A stretch of DNA of 64,000 nucleotides from the NCBI RefSeq assembly GCF_002952775.1, contig NZ_CP025066.1:1-64000 (forward strand). The letters run 5' to 3'. The stretch comes from Halalkaliarchaeum desulfuricum (GTDB lineage: Archaea > Halobacteriota > Halobacteria > Halobacteriales > Haloferacaceae). The number at the start of each line of letters is the position of its first letter. Within the stretch, counting starts at the first letter, position 1. Made by a program: the position numbers and the translations under genes. The notes beneath the pieces are model-generated. The model made no database searches. It saw nothing but the letters and a program-made list of their open reading frames with translations, and was not told where the DNA came from. Of the stretch, positions 47,094 through 57,166 are shown piece after piece.

Positions 47094-48139
47094 GGCGATC
47101 CCACGGGGTGAAGCCCCCCGAACTCCAGGCCGGCGGTTTCCTCGAACCCGAACGCGACGTTGGCGGCGTGGACCGCCTGTCCGGCCGATCCTTTCATCAT
47201 GTTGTCGATGGCCGAGAACGTCACGACCCGTCCGTTTCCGGGATCGAGTTCGAAGCCGACCTCGGCGTGGTTCGTTCCGGCGACGGCCTTGGGCTCCGGA
47301 TAGCGATAGACGCCGGATCCCCCGGCGACGAGCCGGACGAACGGTTCCTCCTCGTAGGCCTCGCGGTAGGCCGACCAGAGGTCGCCCTTCGAGACCGGTT
47401 CCGGGAAGACGTGTCCCGTCGCGGATGCGCCCCGAACCATGTCCACCGCGTGGGCCGTAAAGGCGACGTCGAGACCGAGGAACGTCTCGATCTCGGCTTC
47501 GTGACGGTGACCTGTCGGGGCGTACGGCCGCACGACCCCGGACCGCTCTGGATGCGAAGAGGCCGCGCCCCCTCCCGCGCCACCCTCCGAAGAGCCGACC
47601 TTCACGTCGACGACGACGCGGTCGTCGGCGGCGAGGAGTCCGGCGTCGACGAGCGGTTTCAAGCCGAGTATCGTCGCTGTCGCGTTGCAGCCGCCCGACG
47701 CGATCAGGTCGGCACCCGGCAGCTGCTCGCGGGTGAGCTCCGGCAGGGCGTACACCGCCCGATCGAGGTACTCCGGCGCGTCGTGACCGTCGTACCACTC
47801 CTCGTACGCTTCGGCGGTGTTCAACCGGAAGTCCGCAGAGAGGTCGACGACGGTGTCCGCGGCGTCGAAGAACTCGTCGATCCGCTCCATCGAGACGCCG
47901 TGGGGCGTGGCCGCAAACAGGACGTCGACGCTTTCGAGCTCCGCCGGGTCGGTAAACCGGAGGTCGAGTTCCCTGAGGTTCGGATGGACCGAGCCGACGG
48001 TCTTGCGGTCGTACGAGCGGGAGGTCGCCTGCACGATCTCGAAGCCGGGATGGCCCGCGAGCAGGCGAAGCAGCTCTCCGCCGGTGAATCCGGATCCGCC
48101 GACGACCGCTGTGGAGAGCGCGTCGCTTCCCTCGCTCAT
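47090..48139 (-). CDS. argC: LysW-phosphate reductase (ArgC/LysY)
   Basis: A 349-aa NADPH-dependent semialdehyde dehydrogenase. The NADP motif GGSGFTGGELLRLL is at about 15-28, and the catalytic cysteine is in SGGCNATATILG (about 147-158). GHRHEAEIE provides the conserved histidine. ATG 48139 is chosen because it overlaps argX's stop by four bases (ATGA). Confidence 0.94.
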   Translation of the reverse strand: MSEGSDALSTAVVGGSGFTGGELLRLLAGHPGFEIVQATSRSYDRKTVGSVHPNLRELDLRFTDPAELESVDVLFAATPHGVSMERIDEFFDAADTVVDLSADFRLNTAEAYEEWYDGHDAPEYLDRAVYALPELTREQLPGADLIASGGCNATATILGLKPLVDAGLLAADDRVVVDVKVGSSEGGAGGGAASSHPERSGVVRPYAPTGHRHEAEIETFLGLDVAFTAHAVDMVRGASATGHVFPEPVSKGDLWSAYREAYEEEPFVRLVAGGSGVYRYPEPKAVAGTNHAEVGFELDPGNGRVVTFSAIDNMMKGSAGQAVHAANVAFGFEETAGLEFGGLHPVGSP

Positions 48140-49062
48140 ACGGCTGATACCTCTGTATCGTCGGTCTCGACTTCGTCGTCGGCGTCTTCGGTTCCGTCGG
48201 TGGCTGCGTCGGCTTTCGTCTCGAGCCAGTCGACGACAGCCGCGGGAACGTCGATGTCGACGGTTTCGTTCAGCGCTTTGAACTCCACCGTGTGGTTCAC
48301 CTCGTGGACCGTGTACTCGCCGGACTTCGCGCCGCCGACCTCCATCAGGTCGACGCCGAGCAGGCCGCCGCCGACGGCGTCGCTTGCCCGTTCGACCAGT
48401 TCGAGCGCCGTCTCGTCCAGTTCGAACGCCGCGGTTTCGCTTCCCTTGGCGGCGTTCGTGAGCCAGTGGTCCGACGTGCGCGTCATCGCGGCGATCGGTT
48501 CGCCGTCGGTCGCGAGCACGCGCACGTCCCGCCCCGGCTTGTCGACGAACTCCTGGACGTAGAACACCTTGTGCTCGTAGTGTCCGAGCGTCGCCTTGTG
48601 CTCGAGGATCGCCTCGGCGGCCGACCGGGACTCGACTTTCGCCATCAGGCGACCCCACGATCCCACGACAGGTTTGAGCACGCACGGGTAGCCGAACTTC
48701 TCGATCGTCTCGAGGGCGGCGTCGGTCGTGAACGACACCTCTGTCTCGGGCGTGGGAACCCCCGCGTTCGACAGCGCGAGGGAGTTTTTCACCTTGTTCG
48801 CGCAGATGTCGGCCGTCTCCGGGCCGTTGACCACGGGGACGCCGTAGCTGTCGAGGAACCGGGTCGCGTACAGCGACCGGCTCGTCGCGAGACAGCGATC
48901 GACGACGAGATCGAGCCCCTCGACGGGCGCCGAGGTCTCTTCGAGTCCGAACTGGTGTTTCCGGACGTCGATCTTCTCCACCTCGTGGCCGCGGTCGCGC
49001 AGCTCCGAGAGGAGCAGTTTCTCGTCCTTGCGGATCCGGGAGTAGAGGATTCCGACCTGCAA
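48136..49062 (-). CDS. argX: Glutamate-LysW ligase ArgX (RimK-like ATP-grasp)
   Basis: A 308-aa ATP-grasp ligase that attaches glutamate to the C-terminal glutamate of LysW. PCVLKPVVGSWGRLM (about 126-140), VQEFVDKPGRDVR (about 174-186) and HEVNHTVEFK near 265 match the LysX/ArgX group. Context with argF, argG and argH assigns arginine synthesis. The last 35 residues are an acidic extension. LysW follows upstream after two bases. Confidence 0.93.
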   Translation of the reverse strand: MQVGILYSRIRKDEKLLLSELRDRGHEVEKIDVRKHQFGLEETSAPVEGLDLVVDRCLATSRSLYATRFLDSYGVPVVNGPETADICANKVKNSLALSNAGVPTPETEVSFTTDAALETIEKFGYPCVLKPVVGSWGRLMAKVESRSAAEAILEHKATLGHYEHKVFYVQEFVDKPGRDVRVLATDGEPIAAMTRTSDHWLTNAAKGSETAAFELDETALELVERASDAVGGGLLGVDLMEVGGAKSGEYTVHEVNHTVEFKALNETVDIDVPAAVVDWLETKADAATDGTEDADDEVETDDTEVSAV

Positions 49063-49064
49063 GT

Positions 49065-49235
49065 TTACTCCCCCCAGTCCTCTTCGAGCTCCGGGGCTCG
49101 GTCGAGGACCGGCGGGTTGACGTCGATTACCTCCAGCTCCGCACCGCAGGTGTCACAGTCGAGTATCTCTCCGGCCTCTAGGTCGTCGTACAGGGTCACA
49201 TCGGCCCCGCACTCGACGCATTCTGCCTGGCTCAT
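49065..49235 (-). CDS. lysW: Amino-group carrier protein LysW/ArgW
   Basis: A 56-aa carrier whose C-terminal glutamate holds the growing intermediate, protecting its amino group. Four zinc cysteines are in CVEC and CDTC (residues 6-9 and 27-30), and the diagnostic C-terminus EDWGE is present. The gene is too short for many ORF callers; I translated it directly. The minus-strand element CCTTATGTG (about 49264-49272) is about 30 nt upstream, giving this gene and argXCBDEF their own promoter. Confidence 0.95.
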   Translation of the reverse strand: MSQAECVECGADVTLYDDLEAGEILDCDTCGAELEVIDVNPPVLDRAPELEEDWGE

Positions 49236-49371
49236 GTCTGTAGGTGATTCTATCGCGGAGAACCCACATAAGGGTTGCGAAACTAAAGTAATTCTTACAA
49301 TTTCTCAAAGCCGATGCTAAGCGCGTATTACCTGCAAACCGCCGCCATTAGAAATCCGGTATCAGATTTCG
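49236..49371. promoter_or_regulatory. Leader and promoter of lysW-argXCBDEF with an inverted repeat
   Basis: Contains the lysW promoter (minus-strand CCTTATGTG about 49264-49272) in an AT-rich patch, and the inverted repeat GAAATC-8 nt-GATTTC at 49351-49370. The repeat starts one base after the stop of the Arg-rich ORF and could be an attenuator, a terminator or an operator. No other gene seen. Confidence 0.45.
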
Positions 49372-49548
49372 TTAGTGTATTTTTGTCCCCTCGCGGGGAC
49401 GGCGGCGAAAGCGGGACGCCGACCGGCCGCCCGGTGGTCGGTCGGGACCGCCGTCGCGGTCGTCGCGGTCGGGACCGCCGTCGCGGCCGGACGACCGCCG
49501 GTCGCGGTCGTCGCGGTCGGACGGCGGTGATTCGGGATCGTCGCTCAC
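49372..49548 (-). CDS. Possible 58-codon Arg-rich ORF coupled to argH
   Basis: Reading MSDDPESPPSDRDDRDRR..., the ORF begins at a GTG that shares GTGA with the argH stop. It contains 14 arginines in 58 residues, mostly in Asp/Gly/Pro repeats encoded by a duplicated 27-bp-period segment (19 bp identical at 49441-49459 and 49468-49486). It lies directly upstream of the lysW transcript. Whether it is translated is unknown; GC-rich repeats easily produce Arg-rich frames, so confidence is low. Confidence 0.35.
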   Translation of the reverse strand: MSDDPESPPSDRDDRDRRSSGRDGGPDRDDRDGGPDRPPGGRSASRFRRRPREGTKIH

Positions 49549-51014
49549 ACATACGTTGCCACCTCCGCCGCCAGCGTTTTTCTCGCGGTTTCGATCCGGT
49601 CGCGACGTTCGTTCGCCGCAGTTTCGTCTGCAGAAACTCCGTCTGTCGCCGCCTCGACCGCAGCCTCGACCTCGTATTCGGCGGGCCCGCCGACCGAGTC
49701 GCGACTCGCGACGCTTTCGGCGGGATCGAGCGCGGCGCGGACGTCCTCGCGGCTCACGTGGGCAAACAGCGACTCCCCGGTCACCTCTTCGGCGACCGCG
49801 TCAATCTTTGCCGCCGAGACGTCGTTTTCGAACCGTTCGGCCGCCGTCGCGACCACCTCGTGGGCCGTCCGGAAGGGGATTCCTGCCATTGCAAGCAGGT
49901 CGGCCACGCCCGTCGCCGTCGAGAACCCCTCGCCCGCGGCGTCGGCAAGCGCCGTCTCGTCCCACGACGCGGTGGCGACCGCGCCGCCGGCGACGTCGGT
50001 CGCGTCGATTACTGCATCGACCGCGTCGAAGGCGTGGGGGTGCACGCGCTGGAGATCGCGGTTGTACGCCCGGGGGAGCCCTTTCAGGCTCGAAAGCGTC
50101 GCCGTGGCGGCGCCGACCGCATCGCCCGCGACGCCCCGCACGAGCTCCAGCGTGTCGGGGTTTTTCTTCTGGGGCATGATCGAGGAGGTGGACGCGTAAT
50201 CGTCGTCGAGTTCGAGGAACCCCCGATTCGAGAAGAGCACCAGATCCTCCGCGAGCCCCGAGAGCGTGACGGCGTGGGTCGCGAGCGCTCCCGTCGCTTC
50301 CGCGAGGAAGTCCCGGGCGGAGGCGGCGTCCATCGAGTTGCGGACGATCCCGTCGAAGCCGAGCAGCGCTGCGGTCCGTTCCCGGTCGACGTCGAACGGC
50401 GTGCCCGCGAACGCGGCGGCGCCCAGTGGCGAGCGGTTCGTCCGGCCGTACGCGTCAAGAAGCCGGGCGGTGTCGCGTGCGACCGCCGACTCGTAGGACA
50501 GCAGGTAGTGACCGACAGTCGTCGGCTGGGCCGGCTGCAGATGGGTGTAGCCGGGCATCACCGCCCCGACGTGTTCCTCGGCTGCGGAACACAGCACCTC
50601 CCGGAGCGCGATCGTCGCCTCGATCGCGTCCAGGAGGTCCGAACGCAGGCGATACCGAATACACGTCGCAACCTCGTCGTTGCGCGAGCGGGCGGTGTGC
50701 ATCTTTCCGCCGTCCGGGCCGATCCGGTCGATGACGGCGGTCTCGATCGCCTCGTGGACGTCCTCGCCGGCGGGCAGTCCGTCGTGGCCCGACGCCTCGA
50801 CGTCGTCGAGGGCCGCGAGGATCTCGCCTGCGGTCTCCCCGTCGATGATTCCCTGTTCTGCGAGCATCACTACGTGGGCACGATCGACCGCGAGGTCGGC
50901 GGCGAAGATGCGCCGATCCCCAGCGAGACTCGAGAGGAACTCCCTGGCGGGGCCGCCGCTGAAGCGGTCGCGGCGAACTGCCGTCCCCTCGTGGTCCTCG
51001 CCGGCTCCGTTCAT
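49545..51014 (-). CDS. argH: Argininosuccinate lyase
   Basis: A 489-aa fumarase/aspartase-family lyase that splits argininosuccinate to arginine and fumarate. The family signature SIMPQKKNPD (about 277-286) and the N-terminal HTARSRNDEVAT (about 105-116) are intact. GYTHLQPAQPTT (about 155-166) contains the catalytic histidine. Its ATG is one nucleotide after the argG stop. Confidence 0.95.
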   Translation of the reverse strand: MNGAGEDHEGTAVRRDRFSGGPAREFLSSLAGDRRIFAADLAVDRAHVVMLAEQGIIDGETAGEILAALDDVEASGHDGLPAGEDVHEAIETAVIDRIGPDGGKMHTARSRNDEVATCIRYRLRSDLLDAIEATIALREVLCSAAEEHVGAVMPGYTHLQPAQPTTVGHYLLSYESAVARDTARLLDAYGRTNRSPLGAAAFAGTPFDVDRERTAALLGFDGIVRNSMDAASARDFLAEATGALATHAVTLSGLAEDLVLFSNRGFLELDDDYASTSSIMPQKKNPDTLELVRGVAGDAVGAATATLSSLKGLPRAYNRDLQRVHPHAFDAVDAVIDATDVAGGAVATASWDETALADAAGEGFSTATGVADLLAMAGIPFRTAHEVVATAAERFENDVSAAKIDAVAEEVTGESLFAHVSREDVRAALDPAESVASRDSVGGPAEYEVEAAVEAATDGVSADETAANERRDRIETARKTLAAEVATYV

Positions 51015-51015
51015 T

Positions 51016-52287
51016 TCAGTTTGTGTTCAGGTCCGATCCGTGTGTGTCGGTTTCCTCGGTTCCGATTTTGTCCCCGCCGTCGGCCGCCAGTTCCGCTTTC
51101 GACTCGGCCACCTTTTTCGTGACCTCGTTTGCGAGCCGGCTCTGGAAGCCGTGGTACTTGGCGACGCCGGTGGCGTCGGACTGTTCGATGCCGTCGACGG
51201 TTTCGGTGTTGAAGGAGGCGGCCGATTCGGAATACACCGCGTAGTCGCTTTCGCGGCCGACCACGCGTGCTTGTCCCCCCTCGAGTTTGATCGTCACCGT
51301 GCCGGTGACCTTCGTTTGGGTCTCGTCGATGAAGCCCTCCAGCGCCGCCACGACCGGCGCGTCGACGAGCCCTTCGTAGCCCTTTTGTGCCCATTCGTTG
51401 TCGACGGTCGTCTTGAAGTCGAGCTCCTCTTTGGTCAACACGAGCTGTTCGAGCCCCGCGTGGGCGTTCAAAAGCACCGTTGCGGCGGGGTGCTCGTAGT
51501 TCTCGCGCACCTTCAGGCCGAGCATCCGGTCTTCCATCATGTCGGTCCGGCCGACCCCGTGGGCGCCGGCGACGTCGTTGAGGTGCTGGATCAACTCGGC
51601 GGAGCCGTACTCCTCGCCGTCGACTGCGACCGGATAGCCGTCCTCGAAGGTGATCTCGAGCAGTTCGGTCTCGCCGGTCGGCGGCTGGGTCCACTCGTAA
51701 ATCTCCTCGGGCGGAACGTAACTCGGATCCTCGAGTTTACCGCCCTCGACCGACCGGCTCCAGAGGTTCGTGTCGATCGACCAGACCCCCTCGTTGCCGC
51801 TCTCGACGGGGAGGCCCTTCCCCTCGGCGTACTCGATCTCCCACTCGCGGGTGAGGCCCAGATCCCGAACCGGTGCGGCGACCTCCATCTCGGAGGCGCG
51901 CCACACCGCCTCGAACCTGAGCTGGTCGTTGCCCTTGCCGGTGCAGCCGTGTGCGAGCGCGTCGCAGTTCTGCTCTTTTGCGACCTCGAGGATCGCCTTC
52001 GCGATCACCGGGCGAGCGAGGGCGGTCCCCAGCGGGTAGCCCTGATAGGTCGCGTTCGCGCGGACACTCTCGAGACACTGGTTTGCGAACTCCTCTCGCG
52101 CGTCCACGACGTAGTGTTCGACGTCGAGCGCTTCGGCCGTCTCGGCGGCCTCGTCGAACTCCGCTTCGGGTTGGCCGACGTCGACCGTGACGCCGATGAC
52201 TTCGTCGTATCCGTACTCCTCTTTGAGCAGCGGGACACACACCGTGGTGTCGAGTCCGCCGCTGAACGCGAGTGCCGCGCGTGTCAT
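51016..52287 (-). CDS. argG: Argininosuccinate synthase
   Basis: A 423-aa enzyme that joins citrulline and aspartate with ATP. The PP-loop AFSGGLDTTV is at residues 6-15 and GCTGKGNDQLRFE at about 115-127. ATG 52287 (MTRAALAFSGG) is chosen; the longer start adds eight residues with no support. GAATTTAAGG on the minus strand (52311-52320) lies about 27 nt upstream, so argGH has its own leaderless promoter. Confidence 0.95.
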   Translation of the reverse strand: MTRAALAFSGGLDTTVCVPLLKEEYGYDEVIGVTVDVGQPEAEFDEAAETAEALDVEHYVVDAREEFANQCLESVRANATYQGYPLGTALARPVIAKAILEVAKEQNCDALAHGCTGKGNDQLRFEAVWRASEMEVAAPVRDLGLTREWEIEYAEGKGLPVESGNEGVWSIDTNLWSRSVEGGKLEDPSYVPPEEIYEWTQPPTGETELLEITFEDGYPVAVDGEEYGSAELIQHLNDVAGAHGVGRTDMMEDRMLGLKVRENYEHPAATVLLNAHAGLEQLVLTKEELDFKTTVDNEWAQKGYEGLVDAPVVAALEGFIDETQTKVTGTVTIKLEGGQARVVGRESDYAVYSESAASFNTETVDGIEQSDATGVAKYHGFQSRLANEVTKKVAESKAELAADGGDKIGTEETDTHGSDLNTN

Positions 52288-52612
52288 GTAGTTCACTCTG
52301 TGGGCTCGCACACCTTAAATTCGTCGCTTTTGTTTACGAAATTAAATGAACTGGATGACTCTGGGGACGCGAAACGGGTGGGGACAGGAAGACAAACTGC
52401 AGCCGACGACGGGGTGGGGTTTATAAGTGGCCTCAAAGGGCCGGTCGTCGTCGGGCCGGGCCGGTCGGTCGACCCGGTCGCGACGCTCGTCGCTCTCGGA
52501 GAAGGGCGGGACTGCGACGAGCGGTCGCCGTCATTACTGCGTCATAGCGTCGGAACCGTACTAAAAGCTTTCGGGAGGCGGACGACGGTCGCCGTGCAGT
52601 CCCCGACTCGCG
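52288..52612. other. Intergenic region between argG and upp with hairpin and orphan TATA
   Basis: 325 bp without a protein gene. Besides the argG promoter (52311-52320, minus) it contains an orphan plus-strand TTTATAAGTGG at 52420-52430 and a 10-bp perfect inverted repeat, CGCTCGTCGC at 52484-52493 and GCGACGAGCG at 52514-52523, with a 20-nt loop. The repeat could be the 3' structure of upp or part of an unannotated RNA. Confidence 0.4.
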
Positions 52613-53290
52613 TCACTTCGTCCGGAACGCCCGGTCGCCGGCGTCGCCCAGTCCGGGAACGATGAACCCGTCCTCGTCGAGTTTCTCGTCGATCGCGACC
52701 GTGAGCAACGTCGCCTCCGGGAACTGCTCGTCGACCCGAATCAGTCCGGCGGGCGCAGACAACGCAGACAGCACGAACAGGTCCTCCGGGTCGTTCGCGT
52801 CCTCGAGGACGTGATCCAGCACCGCACACATCGTGCTGCCGGTCGCGAGCATCGGATCCGCCACGATCACCGTGTCGTCTGCGGTGATCTCGGGCAGTTT
52901 CACGTAGTCGATCGAGATCGGGAACTCGCCGTCCTCGTTCATCCCGGCCTCCTCGTCGCGTCCCGCCGAGATCACGCCCTGTTTCGCGCGGGGGAACGCC
53001 TTCAACAGTCCCTCGACGAACGGCGTCGCCGCACGGAGCACGTTGATGATCACGACGTCGTCCAGCCCCGTCACGCGTTCGCCGGTCGTCTCGGCCAGCG
53101 GGGTTTCGATGGCGACGAACTCCGTCAGCATCTCGCCGTCGATTATCTCGTAGCCGCAGATCCGGCCGAGTTTGACGAGTCCCTTCCGGAACGCCACCTG
53201 TTCGGTCTCGACGCTTCGGAGCTTCGAGAGGGTGTCCTTCGCGAGCGCGTGGGTGATGAGTTTCGCGTGGTCGCGGTCCTCGATGGCCAT
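52613..53290 (-). CDS. upp: Uracil phosphoribosyltransferase
   Basis: A 225-aa salvage enzyme that makes UMP from uracil and PRPP. The PRPP loop [12 protein letters not shown] (about 131-142) and the C-terminal [13 protein letters not shown] are typical. ATG 53290 ([10 protein letters not shown]) has CTTTTAAGG on the minus strand about 24-30 nt upstream, a leaderless promoter. Divergent from pyrG across 131 nt. Confidence 0.95.
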   Translation of the reverse strand: MAIEDRDHAKLITHALAKDTLSKLRSVETEQVAFRKGLVKLGRICGYEIIDGEMLTEFVAIETPLAETTGERVTGLDDVVIINVLRAATPFVEGLLKAFPRAKQGVISAGRDEEAGMNEDGEFPISIDYVKLPEITADDTVIVADPMLATGSTMCAVLDHVLEDANDPEDLFVLSALSAPAGLIRVDEQFPEATLLTVAIDEKLDEDGFIVPGLGDAGDRAFRTK

Positions 53291-53382
53291 ACCCCTACCG
53301 GAGTTCGGGGATCCCTTAAAAGAGGGCGATCCTGCGTCGAGATGCAAGCGGGCGTGGGGATAGTCGCCACTATCCTCGGTGA

Positions 53383-55121
<1,739 letters not shown>

Positions 55122-55122
<1 letters not shown>

Positions 55123-56039
55123 TGGTCGATCCCGAACCGTTCATCGAGGAGGCGATCGAGGAGATCGAAGCCGAGGTCGGCGACGCGAACGCGGTGATCG
55201 CGCTGTCGGGCGGCGTCGACTCCTCGGTGTCGGCGACGCTCGCCTACCGGGCGATCGGCGATCAGCTGACGCCGGTGTACGTCGACACCGGCCTGATGCG
55301 GAAAGGCGAAACCGAGGAGATTCGGGAGACGTTCTCCTTCATGGACAGCCTGCGGATCGTCGACGCGCAAGACCGGTTCCTGGACGCGCTTTCGGGCGTC
55401 ACCGACCCCGAGGAGAAGCGCCACGTCATCGGGGAGGAGTTCATCCGCGTGCTCGAACGGGAGGCCCGCGAGACGGGCGCGGACTACCTCGTCCAGGGAA
55501 CGATCTACCCCGACAGAATCGAGTCGGAGGGTGGTATCAAATCCCACCACAACGTCGGTGGACTCCCGGAGGTCGTCGACTTCGAAGGGATCGTCGAGCC
55601 GGTGCGGGACCTCTACAAAGACGAGGTGCGCGAGCTCGCCCGGGAGCTGGAACTGGAGTCGGTGATCTCCGAACGGATGCCGTTCCCCGGCCCCGGACTC
55701 GCTGTCCGGGTCGTGGGCGAGGTCACCCGCGAGAAGGTCGAGGTGGCACGCGAGGCGTGTCACGTCGTCGAGGAGGAGCTGGAATCGTACGAACCCTGGC
55801 AGGCGTTTGCCGCCGTGGTCGGCAAGGGCACCGGCGTCAAGGGGGACAACCGGGTCCACGGCTGGATCGTCGCCGTGCGGTCGGTGGACTCCCGCGACGG
55901 GATGACCGCCCAGGCGCAGGAACTCGACTGGGAGACGCTCCAGCGGATCCAGTCGCGGATCACGAGCCAGCTCGACAACGTCTCCCGGGTCGTCTACGAC
56001 GTGACCCACAAACCCCCTGCGACGATCGAATACGAGTGA
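55122..56039 (+). CDS. guaAB: GMP synthase, ATP-pyrophosphatase subunit B
   Basis: A 305-aa archaeal two-subunit GMP synthase component that adenylates and aminates XMP. The PP-loop LSGGVDSSV is at about 28-36, the XMP-binding [11 protein letters not shown] near 140, and [15 protein letters not shown] near 187. Overlaps pyrG by one base, so both are co-expressed. The glutaminase subunit (GuaAA) is elsewhere. Confidence 0.94.
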
Positions 56040-56057
56040 CGACGCGAGTGAGAACCC

Positions 56058-56423
56058 ATGACATCTACTGATGCGGACACGGCCGAAACGAATCCGACGA
56101 ACGCGCGCGTGATAGTCACCGGTCCCGACGAACACGGGCTCGCCGCCGAGCTCGAGGACCGGGGCGCGACGGTCTCCCGGATCCCCGAGATCGTCAACAG
56201 CGAAACCCTCGCCGAGGCAGGGATCGAGTCGGCGGCGATCCTGGTGTTGACCGACCTCGGGGAGGCCTCGGCGATCCCGGTCGCAAAGGAGCACAACCCC
56301 GACGTGCGGGCGGTGTCGTACAGTCGCCAGTCGCTGCCGGAGTACGCGAAGGCGCAGGCGGACCTGGCGATCGATCCCGATCTCCTTTCGGCCGACGTCG
56401 TCGCCGAGGAACTGCTCGGGTAG
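56058..56423 (+). CDS. Small Rossmann-like haloarchaeal protein downstream of guaAB
   Basis: A 121-aa protein: VIVTGPDEHGLAAELEDRGATVSRI, AAILVLTDLGEASAIPVAKEHNPDVRAVSYSRQSLPE. The pattern is a small alpha/beta, TrkA-N-like fold without a complete glycine-rich dinucleotide motif. I do not recognise a named family with known function. It starts 18 nt after guaAB and is likely in the pyrG-guaAB operon. Confidence 0.75.
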   Translation: MTSTDADTAETNPTNARVIVTGPDEHGLAAELEDRGATVSRIPEIVNSETLAEAGIESAAILVLTDLGEASAIPVAKEHNPDVRAVSYSRQSLPEYAKAQADLAIDPDLLSADVVAEELLG

Positions 56424-56632
56424 CTCCAGTTCGGCGAGATCCGCCCGTCCTGCCTCCGGCGCGCGAGGGGACGCGAACGCTCGAACCCCCGTTCGATCCG
56501 TCGCTGTTCGGAAACTCCCGGTCGGTTCCAACTTAATTCGGCTTAATTGGCCGGATGACGGATGCAAACCCCGTGAATCCGGCTTTGCTACGTCCACGGT
56601 TGAAGTAGGTCTCCACGAAAGGATCGATCGCA

Positions 56633-57163
56633 ATGAATGGAAAAACGCTTTTCGCGATCGCCACTGCGGTCGCGGTTCTGTTTGCCGGCCTCGGCGCAGT
56701 CGGCGCCGTTGCTGCCGACCAGTCTCCCGAACAGCCAGGCGACGACGAACTGCCCGAATCCGCCGACGAAGCTGCCGACCACGATCGCGACGCCGATCGC
56801 ACGAACGAGTCCGACCGTGACCAGGTTCGCGAACACGTGAACGACACCGACGGCGAGTACGGCCCGCACCACGCCGGTGACGGACACGGCCCGCACCACG
56901 CCGGTGACGGACACGGCCCGCACCACGCTGACGACGCCGTCGACCGACCCGGTGACGCCGGCCCGATGTGGGGCGTTTCCGACCGCGTTCCGAACCACGT
57001 GACGCAGATGCACAAAGAAATGAAGTCGTACTTCGACGAGGAGCCGCCCTACCGGTTCGGTGAGACGATCCGCTCGATCGCCGGCGGCGAGCACCCCTGG
57101 AACGACGACCACCCGCGTGACGACCGCGCGGACGACAACCGCCACGGCAACGCAGGTACCTAA
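56633..57163 (+). CDS. Secreted histidine-rich repeat protein
   Basis: A 176-aa exported protein. A Sec signal peptide (residues 1-28; FAIATAVAVLFAGLGAVGAVAA) is followed by an acidic region and 2.5 copies of GPHHAGDGH (about 77-102), then a C-terminal region rich in His, Asp and Trp (GGEHPWNDDHPRDD). Clustered histidines suggest metal binding outside the cell. It lies three bases before the DUF4382-like lipoprotein gene, so both are probably made together. No known family recognised. Confidence 0.75.
   Translation: MNGKTLFAIATAVAVLFAGLGAVGAVAADQSPEQPGDDELPESADEAADHDRDADRTNESDRDQVREHVNDTDGEYGPHHAGDGHGPHHAGDGHGPHHADDAVDRPGDAGPMWGVSDRVPNHVTQMHKEMKSYFDEEPPYRFGETIRSIAGGEHPWNDDHPRDDRADDNRHGNAGT
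56859..56938 (+). repeat. 27-bp repeat encoding GPHHAGDGH
   Basis: Nearly perfect units beginning GGCCCGCACCACGC, two full plus one partial, create the histidine clusters of the secreted protein. Confidence 0.85.
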
Positions 57164-57166
57164 TCC

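Noticed and set aside
49314-51122. Plus-strand open frame of 602 codons over argH
   Set aside because: Antisense to argH; high Arg/Asp/Gly content without domains.
56450-56500. tRNA-like CGAACCCCCGTTCGATCC between guaAB region and the secreted protein
   Set aside because: Only the TPsiC-like stem resembles a tRNA; no acceptor or anticodon stem could be matched.
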